64,000 nt of DNA from Prevotellaceae bacterium UBA6417. GTDB taxonomy: Bacteria; Bacteroidota; Bacteroidia; Bacteroidales; Bacteroidaceae. The position numbers were made by a program, and so were the translations under genes. The notes under the pieces are model-generated. The model saw nothing but the letters and a program-made list of their open reading frames with translations. It was not told the origin of the DNA and searched no databases. Each line of letters opens with the position of its first letter. Position 1 is the stretch's first letter. Below are positions 34,423-44,138 of the stretch, one piece after another. The stretch covers positions 1-64,000 of the forward strand of contig DJPH01000019.1 in NCBI GenBank assembly GCA_002439755.1, written 5' to 3'.

Positions 34423-36561
34423 CTATTCCGTTCCTCTCATGCTGAGCGATATGCGCCGGCGTTGGGCGTCGATTTCTTTTATCCGTACTTTTACTTGTTG
34501 GTTTACTTTTACAATGGCTGAAGGATCTGCCACATAGGTGTCACTCAGCTCGGATATGTGAACCAGCCCGTCTTCATGGATGCCTATATCAACGAAGCAG
34601 CCGAATTTTGTAACATTGGTTACTATGCCGGGTAATATCATGCCTTCATGCAGGTCTTCAAAGGTGCGTATAGAAGAGTCAAAGCTAAAAGGTTTGATTT
34701 TTCCGCGCATGTCGCGGCCCGGTTTGTCCAATTCTTTCATGATATCTTGGAGTGTGGGCATCCCGACTTTTTCGTTTACGTAATTTTCCAGCTTGATTTT
34801 GTTGCGTAGTGTTTTGTCGGCAATCAGTTCGGCAATGCTTACGTTCAGGTCTTTTGCCATTTTCTCTACGATATAGTAGCTTTCCGGGTGTACGGCCGTA
34901 TTGTCAAGAGGGTTTTCGGAAGATGGTATCCGCAGAAAGCCGGCGCATTGTTCAAAAGTCTTTTCACCCATGCGCGCCACGGCTTTCAATGCTTGCCGTG
35001 ATGCGAATGCCCCGTTTGCTGCGCGATAATCTACGATGTTCTGCGCCAGTTTCAGGCTTAATCCTGAAACATATTGCAATAGTGGCGCTCCTGCCGTGTT
35101 CAGGTTTACTCCTACAGTGTTTACACAATGTTCCACAGTCGCATCCAGCGATTTTTTCAATTCGCCTTGATTGACGTCGTGCTGATACTGACCGACTCCA
35201 ATCGAGCGCGGTTCAATCTTAACCAATTCGGCCAGTGGGTCCATGAGCCGCCTTCCTATCGATACGGCTCCGCGCACGGTGACATCGTATTCCGGAAATT
35301 CTTTTCTTGCGAGCGGTGAGGCAGAGTAGACAGACGCACCGTCTTCATTGACTGCATGGATTTCAATGCTTTTGGCAATAGGCAGGCTGTGTATCAGGTC
35401 TTCTGTCTCGCGTCCGGCCGTTCCGTTGCCGATGGCTATGGCTTCTATTTTGTATTGCTCAATGAGTGAACAGAGCTTACGCGTGGCTAAGTTTCGTTGT
35501 GCATGTGGCGGATGCGGATAGATGGTCTCGTTGTGAAGCAGATTGCCTTCCGAGTCAAGACATACCACCTTGCAACCGGTGCGGAAACCCGGGTCGATGG
35601 CCAGTATGCGCTTTTGTCCCAGTGGCGCCGCCAGCAGCAATTCACGCAAGTTGGATGTGAAGACCTGTATGGCTTCTTCGTCTGCGCGTCTTTTGCTTTC
35701 GGTGGCAAATTCGGTTTCTATCGATGGCAGCAACAGGCGTTTGCAGGCATCGGCCACTGCCAAGGCTACTTGTTGTGCGGCTTCGCCTCGTCCATGCACA
35801 AACAACCGCTCCAATCGCTCTTCGCATTCACCGTTATCGTCTGGGCGAATGGATACTTTCAGGTAGCCCTCTGCTTCTCCGCGCCTCATGGCCAGTAGAC
35901 GGTGCGAACTGCAACGGTTGAGACGCTCTTTGAAATCAAAATAGGTGCGATATTTTGCTGCTTCCTCTTCTTTACCTTTTATAATGTGCGAGCTGATGAC
36001 GGCGTAGCGGCGAAATTGCTTGCGTACAGTGTTGCGCGCTTTTTCGTCTTCGCTCACAATTTCGGCAATGATGTCGCGTGCTCCTTGAAGCGCATCATCT
36101 ATTGAGGCCACTTCTCCCTTTACATAAGGCTGTGCCATGCTTGCCACATTGTTGGCAGCCTGTAGTTTCAGCAACTGATGGGTCAACGGTTCAAGCCCCT
36201 TTTCTTTAGCTGCGGTTGCCCGCGTCTTTCTTTTGCGCTTGTAGGGAAGGTAGATGTCTTCAAGCTCGGTGGCATCCCAGGTCTGTGCTATGCGTTGCCG
36301 CAGTTCTGCTGTCAAGGCTCCTTGCTTCTCTATAGTTGCCAAAATGGTCTGTTTCCTCGCTTCCAAGGCTTTCTGCGATTCGAGAAGGTCTTTTACGGCA
36401 GCAATTTGCACCTCGTCAAGGTTGCCGGTCGCCTCTTTCCTGTAGCGACTGATGAACGGAACTGTTGCTCCGTCCTCAATCAGTGCCACTGTGTGCTCTA
36501 TCTGAACGGGGCGTAAGCTTGTCTGTTCGGCTATGATTCGTATGATGTCGTTGTTAATCAT
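34423..36561 (-). CDS. tex: Tex family RNA-binding transcription accessory protein
   Basis: Tex is a conserved cytoplasmic nucleic-acid-binding protein of loosely defined role in transcription. The 712-residue protein has the family layout: an N-terminal helical domain (from INNDIIRIIAEQTSL), a YqgF-like domain (RILAIDPGFRTGCKV), helix-hairpin-helix repeats (GVNLNTAGAPLL, YRAANGAF) and a C-terminal S1 domain (GIVTNVTKFGCFVDIG, GLVHISELSD). I chose the ATG at 36561 since the extra upstream residues are atypical and cross a TATCTTTG box at 36593-36600. It is divergent from the ECF sigma gene. Confidence 0.92.
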   Translation of the reverse strand: MINNDIIRIIAEQTSLRPVQIEHTVALIEDGATVPFISRYRKEATGNLDEVQIAAVKDLLESQKALEARKQTILATIEKQGALTAELRQRIAQTWDATELEDIYLPYKRKRKTRATAAKEKGLEPLTHQLLKLQAANNVASMAQPYVKGEVASIDDALQGARDIIAEIVSEDEKARNTVRKQFRRYAVISSHIIKGKEEEAAKYRTYFDFKERLNRCSSHRLLAMRRGEAEGYLKVSIRPDDNGECEERLERLFVHGRGEAAQQVALAVADACKRLLLPSIETEFATESKRRADEEAIQVFTSNLRELLLAAPLGQKRILAIDPGFRTGCKVVCLDSEGNLLHNETIYPHPPHAQRNLATRKLCSLIEQYKIEAIAIGNGTAGRETEDLIHSLPIAKSIEIHAVNEDGASVYSASPLARKEFPEYDVTVRGAVSIGRRLMDPLAELVKIEPRSIGVGQYQHDVNQGELKKSLDATVEHCVNTVGVNLNTAGAPLLQYVSGLSLKLAQNIVDYRAANGAFASRQALKAVARMGEKTFEQCAGFLRIPSSENPLDNTAVHPESYYIVEKMAKDLNVSIAELIADKTLRNKIKLENYVNEKVGMPTLQDIMKELDKPGRDMRGKIKPFSFDSSIRTFEDLHEGMILPGIVTNVTKFGCFVDIGIHEDGLVHISELSDTYVADPSAIVKVNQQVKVRIKEIDAQRRRISLSMRGTE

Positions 36562-36592
36562 GAAGATATATTCTCTCAGGGTTATGGAAACA

Positions 36593-36600
36593 CAAAGATA
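36593..36600 (-). promoter_or_regulatory. -7 box for tex
   Basis: On the minus strand this is TATCTTTG. A TTTG lies 23 bases farther upstream (36624-36627), slightly wide for the -33 box. Confidence 0.45.
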
Positions 36601-36806
36601 CAGCTTTTTGACAGGTTTTCTCCCAAAGAGCCTGAAAACTCTCCCTACCGTTTCCAATTTTGAGCCTCCCGTTTGCGATATGCTCCCTTTGTCTTTTCTT
36701 TGAAGGGCGGTATGTCACATTTTTATTTGGCTTGGTAAATCTTTTTGCCGATTTTTGCGTCTTTAAAGTGATTGCAATTCTCCAAAAAACAAAAGCTGGA
36801 AAAAAG

Positions 36807-37343
36807 ATGAAAAGCGACCACACTACAAAATCCTATTACGGTGAAAAGCTGGCAGAGCTTCTTCGGACGGAGCGGTCGCAGTTGCTGCAATATGCCTGTT
36901 ATTTTCTCGGAGATGAAGACGAAGCCGAGGATGCTGTGCAGGAAGTGTCATTGCAGCTGCTGTGCCGGGAGAGCTGTGCCGGTGGAAAGCCGCTCCGCTC
37001 GCTGAAAGGCTATCTGTATAGGTGCATTCATCATTTTTGCATCAGCCGTTTGAGGCAGCAGCGGCTTTCCGCTATGGTTGGTCTCGACCAAGCCGCAGAT
37101 TGTGCTGACGAACTTTCTCACGATATTGAGAATGAAGTGGCCCGTATTCACCGTTGGCTCTCTTTAATTCCTGAAGAACAGGCTGATGTGGTGCGTTTCC
37201 GCATTTATGCAGGTCTTGCTTTTGCCGAGATAGCCGAAGTGCTGTCTGTTTCACTGCCGACTGTTAAGTCGCGCTTTCTTTATGGAATCAGGAATCTGCG
37301 GAAGGTGATGGATTCCGATTCAACTTTTCAAGCAACCCTTTAA
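36807..37343 (+). CDS. ECF-type RNA polymerase sigma factor
   Basis: The 178-residue protein has sigma region 2 (about 23-95, with GDEDEAEDAVQEVSLQL) and region 4 (about 125-172, with LPTVKSRFLYGIRNLRK as the recognition helix). It lacks region 3, as in extracytoplasmic-function sigma factors. The ATG at 36807 follows GGAAAAAAG, one of the few Shine-Dalgarno-like sites in the window, and excludes a 49-residue hydrophobic extension. The anti-sigma-like gene starts 13 bases after its stop, so the two form a signalling pair. The envelope signal and the regulon are unknown; the pair probably controls its own promoter. Confidence 0.88.
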   Translation: MKSDHTTKSYYGEKLAELLRTERSQLLQYACYFLGDEDEAEDAVQEVSLQLLCRESCAGGKPLRSLKGYLYRCIHHFCISRLRQQRLSAMVGLDQAADCADELSHDIENEVARIHRWLSLIPEEQADVVRFRIYAGLAFAEIAEVLSVSLPTVKSRFLYGIRNLRKVMDSDSTFQATL

Positions 37344-37356
37344 TTCTTTCAAGACA

Positions 37357-38658
37357 ATGACTTGCGAACAATTCAAGAACCATATCGTCGATTTGTTTGA
37401 CGTGGACGTTGACGTGGCTTTCAAGGCTGAATGTGAAGCCCACATAGCCTCTTGCGATTCATGCCGTTTGGAGTATGAAAGTCTCAAACATACTTTCAGC
37501 CTGTTACAGCCTCAGTATAAGCCGGGTGTATCTGCCGGTCGACATTGCCCGGCAAAGACTGTTGCGCTAAGGAGGCTGTTGACAAATGTGGCGGCAGCCG
37601 TTGTTGTGTTTCTGGCCGGTGTCGGTGTCGGACTGAGCCATTTCTTTTCTGCTCCTGCCGAAGCAGTTCCCTCTTTGCAGTTTACTCTTGACAGAGCTGC
37701 TGAAAGCGTACGCAATGTGGGCAATTTCAGCTTTGAACTGTATGCCAGGACATTCCCGCAGGACAATTTTTTCATCCTCAGGCCTGAAGCCGATTTCGTC
37801 TGCATATCCTTGCAATGTATCAGCCAGTCGGGAAAACGTTTCTGGCGCATCGGGAAGAAGGATGGGCGCTGCATTGTTTTTGACGGAACATGCCAGTACC
37901 AGTGGATACCGGGCGTGCGGTATCTGAAATTGCCGGCGACTGCCAATACATTGGGCGATTTTTCTGTGTTTCTTGATCCTTGCAGGTTTCTTGACATGCA
38001 GATGGAAGCGGTGAAGGGGGATGCAGCCCGTGCCAGCCTTACCGAAACGGATACTACCTATACGATTACGACAGTAGGGCGTAGGAGTGAAAACAATCCG
38101 ATGCCTTTGTTGAACAACCGGCCGGTAAAGACGGATAGGTATGAACTTGAAAATGTTTTTTCAAAGTCTGACGGTCTGTTGCGCCAAGTGCGTATGTGGA
38201 TAGAGGCTGGTGGGAAAAAGACCCTCGTCCTGAAAAGTGGGCAGATGAGCTATAATGTGAACATTGACAAAACCCTATTGTGCCGTTTGCCCGATACTGG
38301 AGAGTTTGTATGGCGCAGCTCTGACGGTGTGGCGGTTTCGGAAACAGACCGGCTTGCCTTTTTACAAAAGGAAACGGCCACGGATGCAGCCCGGCGCGTG
38401 ATGAATGCTCTTATTGAGGGAAAACCTGAAAAGGTGGTGGAGACGCTGGACGCAGACAAACCGGAAATGGAGGAGTTGGCCAAACGATTCAAAGGATGCA
38501 AGGTTTCGGGTTTTTCGGAACCCCGCAAGCAAGACGATTATGCCGGTGTATATGTATTCTTTCGCATAGTTTTTCCTGACGGTGCAAAACGGACTTCTTA
38601 TCTGGCCTTGCGCTCAGACAACAGTCAGCGGATATGGGTGGTCGATGGAGGACTCTGA
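37357..38658 (+). CDS. membrane anti-sigma factor with periplasmic LolA/RseB-like region
   Basis: The 433-residue protein begins with a zinc-type anti-sigma domain (H29-x3-C33-x2-C36, zf-HC2 like). It has one membrane helix at about 74-96. A periplasmic stretch at about 105-320 shows strands of LolA/RseB/MucB character (NFSFELYARTF, RFWRIGKKDGRCIVFDG). A last domain at about 330-433 resembles an NTF2-like fold (TDAARRVMNALIEGKPEKVV). In the E. coli RseA-RseB system these parts are separate proteins; here the inhibitor and a possible lipid/lipoprotein sensor would be one chain. The N-terminal and membrane assignments are firm; the periplasmic folds are inferred. Confidence 0.72.
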   Translation: MTCEQFKNHIVDLFDVDVDVAFKAECEAHIASCDSCRLEYESLKHTFSLLQPQYKPGVSAGRHCPAKTVALRRLLTNVAAAVVVFLAGVGVGLSHFFSAPAEAVPSLQFTLDRAAESVRNVGNFSFELYARTFPQDNFFILRPEADFVCISLQCISQSGKRFWRIGKKDGRCIVFDGTCQYQWIPGVRYLKLPATANTLGDFSVFLDPCRFLDMQMEAVKGDAARASLTETDTTYTITTVGRRSENNPMPLLNNRPVKTDRYELENVFSKSDGLLRQVRMWIEAGGKKTLVLKSGQMSYNVNIDKTLLCRLPDTGEFVWRSSDGVAVSETDRLAFLQKETATDAARRVMNALIEGKPEKVVETLDADKPEMEELAKRFKGCKVSGFSEPRKQDDYAGVYVFFRIVFPDGAKRTSYLALRSDNSQRIWVVDGGL

Positions 38659-38683
38659 CCGGTCTTTGACCGGCCGTTTTCTT
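38659..38683 (+). terminator. hairpin between convergent anti-sigma and dehydrogenase genes
   Basis: CCGGTC (38659-38664) and GACCGG (38668-38673) form a 6-bp stem with a TTT loop, followed by CCGTTTTCTT. It starts directly after the anti-sigma stop codon and overlaps the end of the convergent gene. Confidence 0.6.
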
Positions 38684-41477
38684 ATTCATGCACTTTGGGA
38701 ACGGTGCATTCGTCTATCAGATAGACGAGAGACTGATAAGGAATGCCTGAGTGTTCGCTCAATCCGATTTCGCACGTGCGGCTGTTGGAGAAACCGCGAC
38801 GGATTCCTGCGGCTTCGATTTGTGGACGTAACTTGCGCAGACCGTAGGCATTGAGTTCGGGATGAATAAAGCCCTTGTCGCCGGCAAAACCGCAGCATCC
38901 CACTTCTTCCGGCACCAATACGCGGGTGGAACATTTACGGGCAAGGTCGATCATTTTGTGACTAAGTCCCAAACGGCGTGTGGAGCAGGTGAGATGGATG
39001 GCAACAGGTTCATCGGTGGGTATAAACTGAAGGTCGTCGGCAACGTAATCGTGAATGAAAGCAATCAGTTCCAAGGGTTTTATACGCTTCATGCTTTCAT
39101 TCATGCGTTTGAGACACGGGCTTTGGTCACAAACGATGGGGTAGCGCCCTTCTTCGGATGCTTCCCAAAGGCTGCGCTCCAGTTCTTCGGCCTTGCGGTC
39201 GGCAATGGCCGGCATTCCTTTGCTTTCCCAAATCATGCCGCAGCAGAGTTGTTGCATCTTGTCCGGAAAAATCACTTCCCAGCCGGCTTTGGATAGAAAT
39301 GCCACGACTTCGTCAACGAGGTCGCGTTGATCGGGGTCGTGTCGGGATGTTCCCATGGTCTGGTTGATGCAACTCGGAAAGTATACGACTTTTTTTGCCG
39401 AGTGCCAGGATATTTTGGGCTCCTTGTAGTGAGCTTTTGGAAGCGAAGGATTCCATTGCGGAAGCCCGAAAGAGTGAAGGGTTTTGCCTACAAGGCGCAC
39501 ACCGTCGTCACCGATTACAACTTGTGCTGCAGAGGCTGCCGATAGCAATGGTCGCAGCCCGGATTTGATGCCGGCAAAATGGTTTGCTGCAAAATGACCG
39601 GCGAAGAATGCTACCGAACCGGGTGGGCAACTTTCGGCGCGCAGGTCGTGAATCAGGTCGGCAACGTTGATTTTCATAGGACAGGAAGTACTGCACAGGC
39701 CGTCTCCTGCACAGGTCTCGGTGCCGTAGTATTTGAAAAGCTCTTCGAGCCGTTCAAGGCGTTTGGGATTCTCGCCCGTATGACGGAGACGCGATATCTC
39801 GCGCTGCACAACAATACGTTGGCGCGAAGACAGCGTAAAGCCGCAGCTCATGCAGTTTACTTCGCAGAATCCGCATTCGATGCATTTGTTGACGTGGTCG
39901 TTGACAAGCGGCATCGGCTTGAAGTTCTTAATGAAGCATTCGGGGTCGTCATTGAAGATGACACCGGGATTGAGTATGCCTTCGGGATCAAACAGATCCT
40001 TGACTTCGCGCATGATGCTGTAGGCAGCTTCGCCCCATTCGTGTTTGACAAAGGGAGCCATGTTGCGTCCGGTGCCGTGTTCGGCTTTTAGCGAGCCGTC
40101 GTACTTGTCTACAACCAACCGCTCGATTTCAAGCATCAGGTTCTGGTATTTTTTTACATCGTCTTCGGTCTCGAACGATTGTGCTATGATGAAATGATAG
40201 TTGCCGTTCAAGGCATGTCCGTAGATGCACGAATCTTCGTAGCCGTGGTGCTTGAGCATTTCGGATAGATCCATGGTGGCTTGCGGCAGATCCTCGATGT
40301 GGAAAGCAATGTCTTCGATGATAACGGTTGTTCCAAGCGGGCGTGTGCCGCCTACTGACGGGAAAATGCCTGAACGTATGGCCCAATATTTTGAACATTC
40401 TTCAGGGTCTGAAGTGAAATGAGCCGGAACGTAGAGCCGGAAGCGTTTGAGCACGTCCATGATGGCATTGATGTTCTGCTGAAGCTGTTCGGGTGTATCG
40501 GCTTTCGTTTCAGTTAGAATTGCTGTCAAATTGTTTCCGGTGGTGTCGTTGACCGAGTTCAGTGACTTCTTGTCAAGGAACTCGCTGCTATAGACCGGTG
40601 CATCTTTCAGAGCAACAACGGCTTCACAGGCTTCGCGCATGTCTTGGAAATAGAGCATCGCGCTGGCCGAATGCGGAAACAAGTGGCGGGTTTCCATGGT
40701 GAATTGGCTGGCAAAGCCCAAAGTACCTTCGGATCCGACCATCAGGTGGGTAATGATGTCGAACGGGTCTTGATAAAGAACAAATGGGTAAATATTCAAC
40801 CCTGTTACATTCTTGATGGAATACTTGAAAAGAATGCGTTTGTGCAATTCCTCATTTTCCAAGATGCGGTTGCGCAGGTCCTCGATGTGACGAATAAATT
40901 CGGGGTGGGTCTGTCGGAATTCGCGGCGTGAGTCTTCGTCACCGGTATCGAGAACAGTTCCATCGGCAAGCACCAAGCGTAATGATCGGAGTATGCGGTC
41001 GCTGTTGGCATGGGTTCCACAATTCATACCCGAAGCGTTGTTCATGACAATGCCGCCTACCATGGCGGAATTTTTTGAGGCCGGATCGGGAGAGAAAATC
41101 TTTCCGTAAGGAGCCAGAATCTGATTAACGCGATTGCCAATGATGCCGGGTTGCATGGTAATGGTGGAGGCATCTGGCGATATACTGTATTTTTCCCAAT
41201 TCTTACCTGCAACAATCAAAACGGAGTCGGTTATTGCTTGTCCTGAAAGGCTGGTTCCTGCAGCTCTGAAAGTAACTGGAACTTTCAGACGTGAAGCCAG
41301 GCGGAGTATGTTTACTATGTCTTTTTCGTTTCGTGAGCGTATAACAATCTTGGGCAGGTAGCGGTAAAAACCGGCGTCGGTTCCCCATGCCAAGCAATGC
41401 AAATCGTCCGTATAAATACAGTCGGACGGTATGAATTTGCGAGTGCCTCGGAGGAATGCCTGGTATTTCTTTTCCAT
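38682..41477 (-). CDS. FAD- and Fe-S-binding dehydrogenase, D-lactate dehydrogenase type
   Basis: The 931-residue protein fuses three parts. The first is a GlcD/Dld-type FAD domain (RAAGTSLSGQAITD; MVGGIVMNNASGMNCG). The second is a ferredoxin-like segment with two Cys sets (CIECGFCEVNC and CAGDGLCSTSCP). The third is a C-terminal CCG domain pair (QLCCGM and GCCGFAGDKG). Relatives such as YdiJ oxidise D-2-hydroxyacids and pass electrons to the respiratory chain from the inner face of the membrane. D-lactate is a reasonable substrate, and D-lactate is also the by-product of MurQ, but no sequence feature proves this. A -7 box lies at 41518-41525. Confidence 0.85.
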   Translation of the reverse strand: MEKKYQAFLRGTRKFIPSDCIYTDDLHCLAWGTDAGFYRYLPKIVIRSRNEKDIVNILRLASRLKVPVTFRAAGTSLSGQAITDSVLIVAGKNWEKYSISPDASTITMQPGIIGNRVNQILAPYGKIFSPDPASKNSAMVGGIVMNNASGMNCGTHANSDRILRSLRLVLADGTVLDTGDEDSRREFRQTHPEFIRHIEDLRNRILENEELHKRILFKYSIKNVTGLNIYPFVLYQDPFDIITHLMVGSEGTLGFASQFTMETRHLFPHSASAMLYFQDMREACEAVVALKDAPVYSSEFLDKKSLNSVNDTTGNNLTAILTETKADTPEQLQQNINAIMDVLKRFRLYVPAHFTSDPEECSKYWAIRSGIFPSVGGTRPLGTTVIIEDIAFHIEDLPQATMDLSEMLKHHGYEDSCIYGHALNGNYHFIIAQSFETEDDVKKYQNLMLEIERLVVDKYDGSLKAEHGTGRNMAPFVKHEWGEAAYSIMREVKDLFDPEGILNPGVIFNDDPECFIKNFKPMPLVNDHVNKCIECGFCEVNCMSCGFTLSSRQRIVVQREISRLRHTGENPKRLERLEELFKYYGTETCAGDGLCSTSCPMKINVADLIHDLRAESCPPGSVAFFAGHFAANHFAGIKSGLRPLLSAASAAQVVIGDDGVRLVGKTLHSFGLPQWNPSLPKAHYKEPKISWHSAKKVVYFPSCINQTMGTSRHDPDQRDLVDEVVAFLSKAGWEVIFPDKMQQLCCGMIWESKGMPAIADRKAEELERSLWEASEEGRYPIVCDQSPCLKRMNESMKRIKPLELIAFIHDYVADDLQFIPTDEPVAIHLTCSTRRLGLSHKMIDLARKCSTRVLVPEEVGCCGFAGDKGFIHPELNAYGLRKLRPQIEAAGIRRGFSNSRTCEIGLSEHSGIPYQSLVYLIDECTVPKVHE

Positions 41478-41517
41478 CGGGCGTTGTTGTTTGTAGATGT
41501 AACTTGTACTATGCTTG

Positions 41518-41525
41518 CAAAAGTA
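41518..41525 (-). promoter_or_regulatory. -7 box for the FAD/Fe-S dehydrogenase
   Basis: On the minus strand this is TACTTTTG, 40 bases before the ATG at 41477. The nearest TTTG upstream is only 14 bases away. Confidence 0.45.
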
Positions 41526-41689
41526 CCAAAAATGTTCTACAAATGGTGCCGGAACGGAGTGTAAATACCGGATCTTGCTAAGGCGAAGTGCTTATTTGGC
41601 ACTTATTAGGAACTCTGTTTCAAAGAATTTTCGTAATATTGCGTTGTGCTTTGGATTATTGTTCAGTTTAACCATATAAGAAAAGTCTG

Positions 41690-42715
41690 ATGGAACGAAA
41701 ATTTTGGGTGGATGCAGTGAAAGCTTTGTGTATGGCTTGCGTCTATTTATTGCATTCACAAGTTTATTATGGATGGAGAGGACAGGATAATTTTTATTTC
41801 GCATCGCCTTTTTTTGTCAATGCATTCTTTTTTGTGAGTGGTTATTTGCTTTTTGGGAAATGGCTTTTTGTAGATTCTTCGTTATTGACAAAGAATGAAT
41901 ATAAGAGGTCGTTGTGCAATTTATTCTTTCGGATAGTTGTTCCTATGTTGCTGTTTTCAACGCTGATATATATTCCCAAGCAAGTGTTTCATGGCAATGA
42001 ATTAAGTATCGGGAAATATGCGAAGGATGTATTAGGCGGCATCAGCTATTGGTTTACGGCTACATTGGCAGTTGCGCAGTTGATATTGCTGTCGGCAGTG
42101 TTTATATTGAAAACGCAGCGGGTGTGGATTTATGTAGCTATAAGTGCTGTTTGTTTGGGCGTGGGCTTGTATCTGCGTATCATTCATCCGAGTAGTTGCC
42201 CCGAGGATTATTTCCCCTGGTACTATCAGCAGGGACTTGAGAGTACGTTCTTAATGTCGTGCGGAGGCGTGTATCGTTGCTATGAGGACACGATAAATAG
42301 AGTAATGAAATATGGCCTTGCCGTTGCATTCCTTATTTATGCAGCTATCTTTGTGTGGTCTGGTAATGCAGACCATAAAGTTCTGCTACTCGGCTTGGAA
42401 ATTGGTCGGAATTTCGATGTCTTGGGGTTTGTATGGATATTATGTAGCTTCGCATTGCTCATAGCATTGTGCAAAAGTCTTAAGCCTATGGGGTGGTTGG
42501 CTTATATCGGGCGGAACTCATTGACATTTTACTTCTTTTCCGGTGTATATCCTGCAATGGTATCAGCGATAGTTCATCGCTTGCCTATTCCTGATTTAGG
42601 GTATGCAGTAGTAATTTTTGTGATGTTTATTTCGCTTTTGATGGGCTATGTAACGGTTTTTATAATTAATCGGCATTTCTCGTTTCTGCTTGACTTGAGA
42701 AGATTGAAACGATAG
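41690..42715 (+). CDS. acyltransferase-3 family membrane protein
   Basis: The 341-residue protein has about ten hydrophobic segments and opens with FWVDAVKALCMACVYLLHSQ, which places the family's conserved N-terminal His (H22) in the first membrane helix. Family members O-acylate exported sugars or lipids (capsule, LPS, peptidoglycan). There is no glycan-synthesis cluster around it. It stands alone on the plus strand and ends at a bidirectional terminator shared with nagB. The substrate is unknown. Confidence 0.8.
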   Translation: MERKFWVDAVKALCMACVYLLHSQVYYGWRGQDNFYFASPFFVNAFFFVSGYLLFGKWLFVDSSLLTKNEYKRSLCNLFFRIVVPMLLFSTLIYIPKQVFHGNELSIGKYAKDVLGGISYWFTATLAVAQLILLSAVFILKTQRVWIYVAISAVCLGVGLYLRIIHPSSCPEDYFPWYYQQGLESTFLMSCGGVYRCYEDTINRVMKYGLAVAFLIYAAIFVWSGNADHKVLLLGLEIGRNFDVLGFVWILCSFALLIALCKSLKPMGWLAYIGRNSLTFYFFSGVYPAMVSAIVHRLPIPDLGYAVVIFVMFISLLMGYVTVFIINRHFSFLLDLRRLKR

Positions 42716-42730
42716 TTTTTACAATGCAAA

Positions 42731-42769
42731 AAGAGAAGCCTGCAATATCCGATATAGCAGGCTTCTCTT
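42731..42769. terminator. bidirectional terminator between acyltransferase and nagB
   Basis: A perfect 13-bp stem (42731-42743/42757-42769) has a 13-base loop. On the minus strand it runs into TTTTT, serving nagB; on the plus strand it ends in TTCTCTTCAG, serving the acyltransferase. Confidence 0.85.
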
Positions 42770-42797
42770 CAGAATAAAGTTTATTGGTTCTAAAGGC

Positions 42798-43592
42798 TTA
42801 ATAGATGGAGTCCTTTTCGATGTCTTTGAAGTATTTGTAGGTGCTGACTTTTAATTCGTCGGTTGAAGGTTCATCACAAACGATAATGCCGTGGCCGTGT
42901 AGTTGCAGACTGCTGATAGTCCACATTTGTGAAATTGCACCTTCAACAACGGCTTGCAGTGCTCGTGCCTTTTGGTGTCCATTGCAAAGAATCATCACTT
43001 CGTCAGCAGACATGATTGTTTGCACTCCTACGGTCAATGCCATTTTGGGCACTTTGTTGATGTCGTTTTCGAAGAAACGCGAGTTGGCTATGATGGTATC
43101 TGTTGTAAGAGTTTTGATGCGAGTGCGTGATGAAAAAGATGAACCCGGTTCGTTGAAAGCTATATGACCGTCTGGGCCGATTCCTCCGATGAACAGATGA
43201 ATGCCTCCTGCTTGTTGAATCATTTCCTCGTAGTTTTGGCATTCAGCCATTAAATCGGGAGCGTTGCCATTAAGAATGTGGATGTTTTCCTTTGGGCAAT
43301 CTATATGGTTGAATAAATTGTCGAACATGAAGTAATGGTAGCTTTGCGGATGGCTTTCGGGAAGGCCGACATATTCGTCCATGTTGAATGTTACGACATT
43401 TTTGAAGCTGACGCGCCCTTCTTTATGAGCCTGCACGAGATTGCGGTACATTCCGATGGGTGTTGAACCAGTAGGAAGGCCTAACACGAAAGGACGCTTG
43501 GAAGTTGGAGCAAATTTGTTGATACGTTCAATGACATGTTCGGCAGCCCATTTGGACAGGGCGTCGTAATTGTTTTGAATGATTACTCTCAT
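42798..43592 (-). CDS. nagB: glucosamine-6-phosphate deaminase
   Basis: NagB converts glucosamine-6-phosphate to fructose-6-phosphate and ammonia, the step that feeds amino sugars from wall or mucin salvage into glycolysis. The 264-residue protein has the usual length, the substrate loop [12 protein letters not shown], the catalytic Asp in NMDEYVG and the [19 protein letters not shown] block with Asp, His and Glu. I chose the ATG at 43592 because it gives the standard N-terminus (MRVIIQ). It lies 39 bases after the lipocalin-like gene and may be the last gene of the unit that begins at 48446. Confidence 0.95.
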   Translation of the reverse strand: MRVIIQNNYDALSKWAAEHVIERINKFAPTSKRPFVLGLPTGSTPIGMYRNLVQAHKEGRVSFKNVVTFNMDEYVGLPESHPQSYHYFMFDNLFNHIDCPKENIHILNGNAPDLMAECQNYEEMIQQAGGIHLFIGGIGPDGHIAFNEPGSSFSSRTRIKTLTTDTIIANSRFFENDINKVPKMALTVGVQTIMSADEVMILCNGHQKARALQAVVEGAISQMWTISSLQLHGHGIIVCDEPSTDELKVSTYKYFKDIEKDSIY

Positions 43593-43631
43593 AGTCTTTA
43601 AAATATTAAATGGTATAATATAGGTAGGCAT

Positions 43632-44132
43632 TTAGAATTTGCGCAATACTATGCGTGCGTACCTGCTTTGCAGTATCATGCTTTTGTGCGTAAGTTGTAT
43701 CACCTTGAAAGTTTCGTCCGTTTGATGAAAACCGAAAGGCGAAAGGCGAGTTGCTTCTTCATCTGTTATTTCAATGTCATGATCAACGCAATCCCAATAG
43801 AATTTGTGAAAGCGTAACTCAGACTTGCCGCGTGCAAAACGGCATAGCACGATGTTTGTATTCGGGCAATCAATGTAGATGTCAAACCAATGCAATTTCG
43901 CCAAATCTAATTGAAAGGAAAGATATGCCTTGTATTTTTTTGTGTCAGTTATAATAGTATAGGCTTCAGCTTGTGTAGAGTCAGCTTCTGAGTAGTTGCT
44001 GTTGTAGGCGACACTCATGATTTGCCACATCCCGTCTAAGGAGCCATTGTCCGGCATCTTGTCGCAACCGGAAAGAAAAGCAGGCAATAAAGCTACTATA
44101 AAAATCTTTATTAGGAGTATTGCTTTTTTCAT
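43632..44132 (-). CDS. small lipoprotein, lipocalin-like
   Basis: The 166-residue protein has a lipoprotein signal with a lipobox ending LPAFLSGC. It then has a beta-rich domain starting SLDGMWQIMSV, typical of the lipocalin-like families common in Bacteroidales. It begins 6 bases after wzi ends and precedes nagB. No binding partner can be named. It is probably anchored in the inner or outer membrane, facing the periplasm. Confidence 0.6.
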   Translation of the reverse strand: MKKAILLIKIFIVALLPAFLSGCDKMPDNGSLDGMWQIMSVAYNSNYSEADSTQAEAYTIITDTKKYKAYLSFQLDLAKLHWFDIYIDCPNTNIVLCRFARGKSELRFHKFYWDCVDHDIEITDEEATRLSPFGFHQTDETFKVIQLTHKSMILQSRYARIVLRKF

Positions 44133-44138
44133 GGGAGA

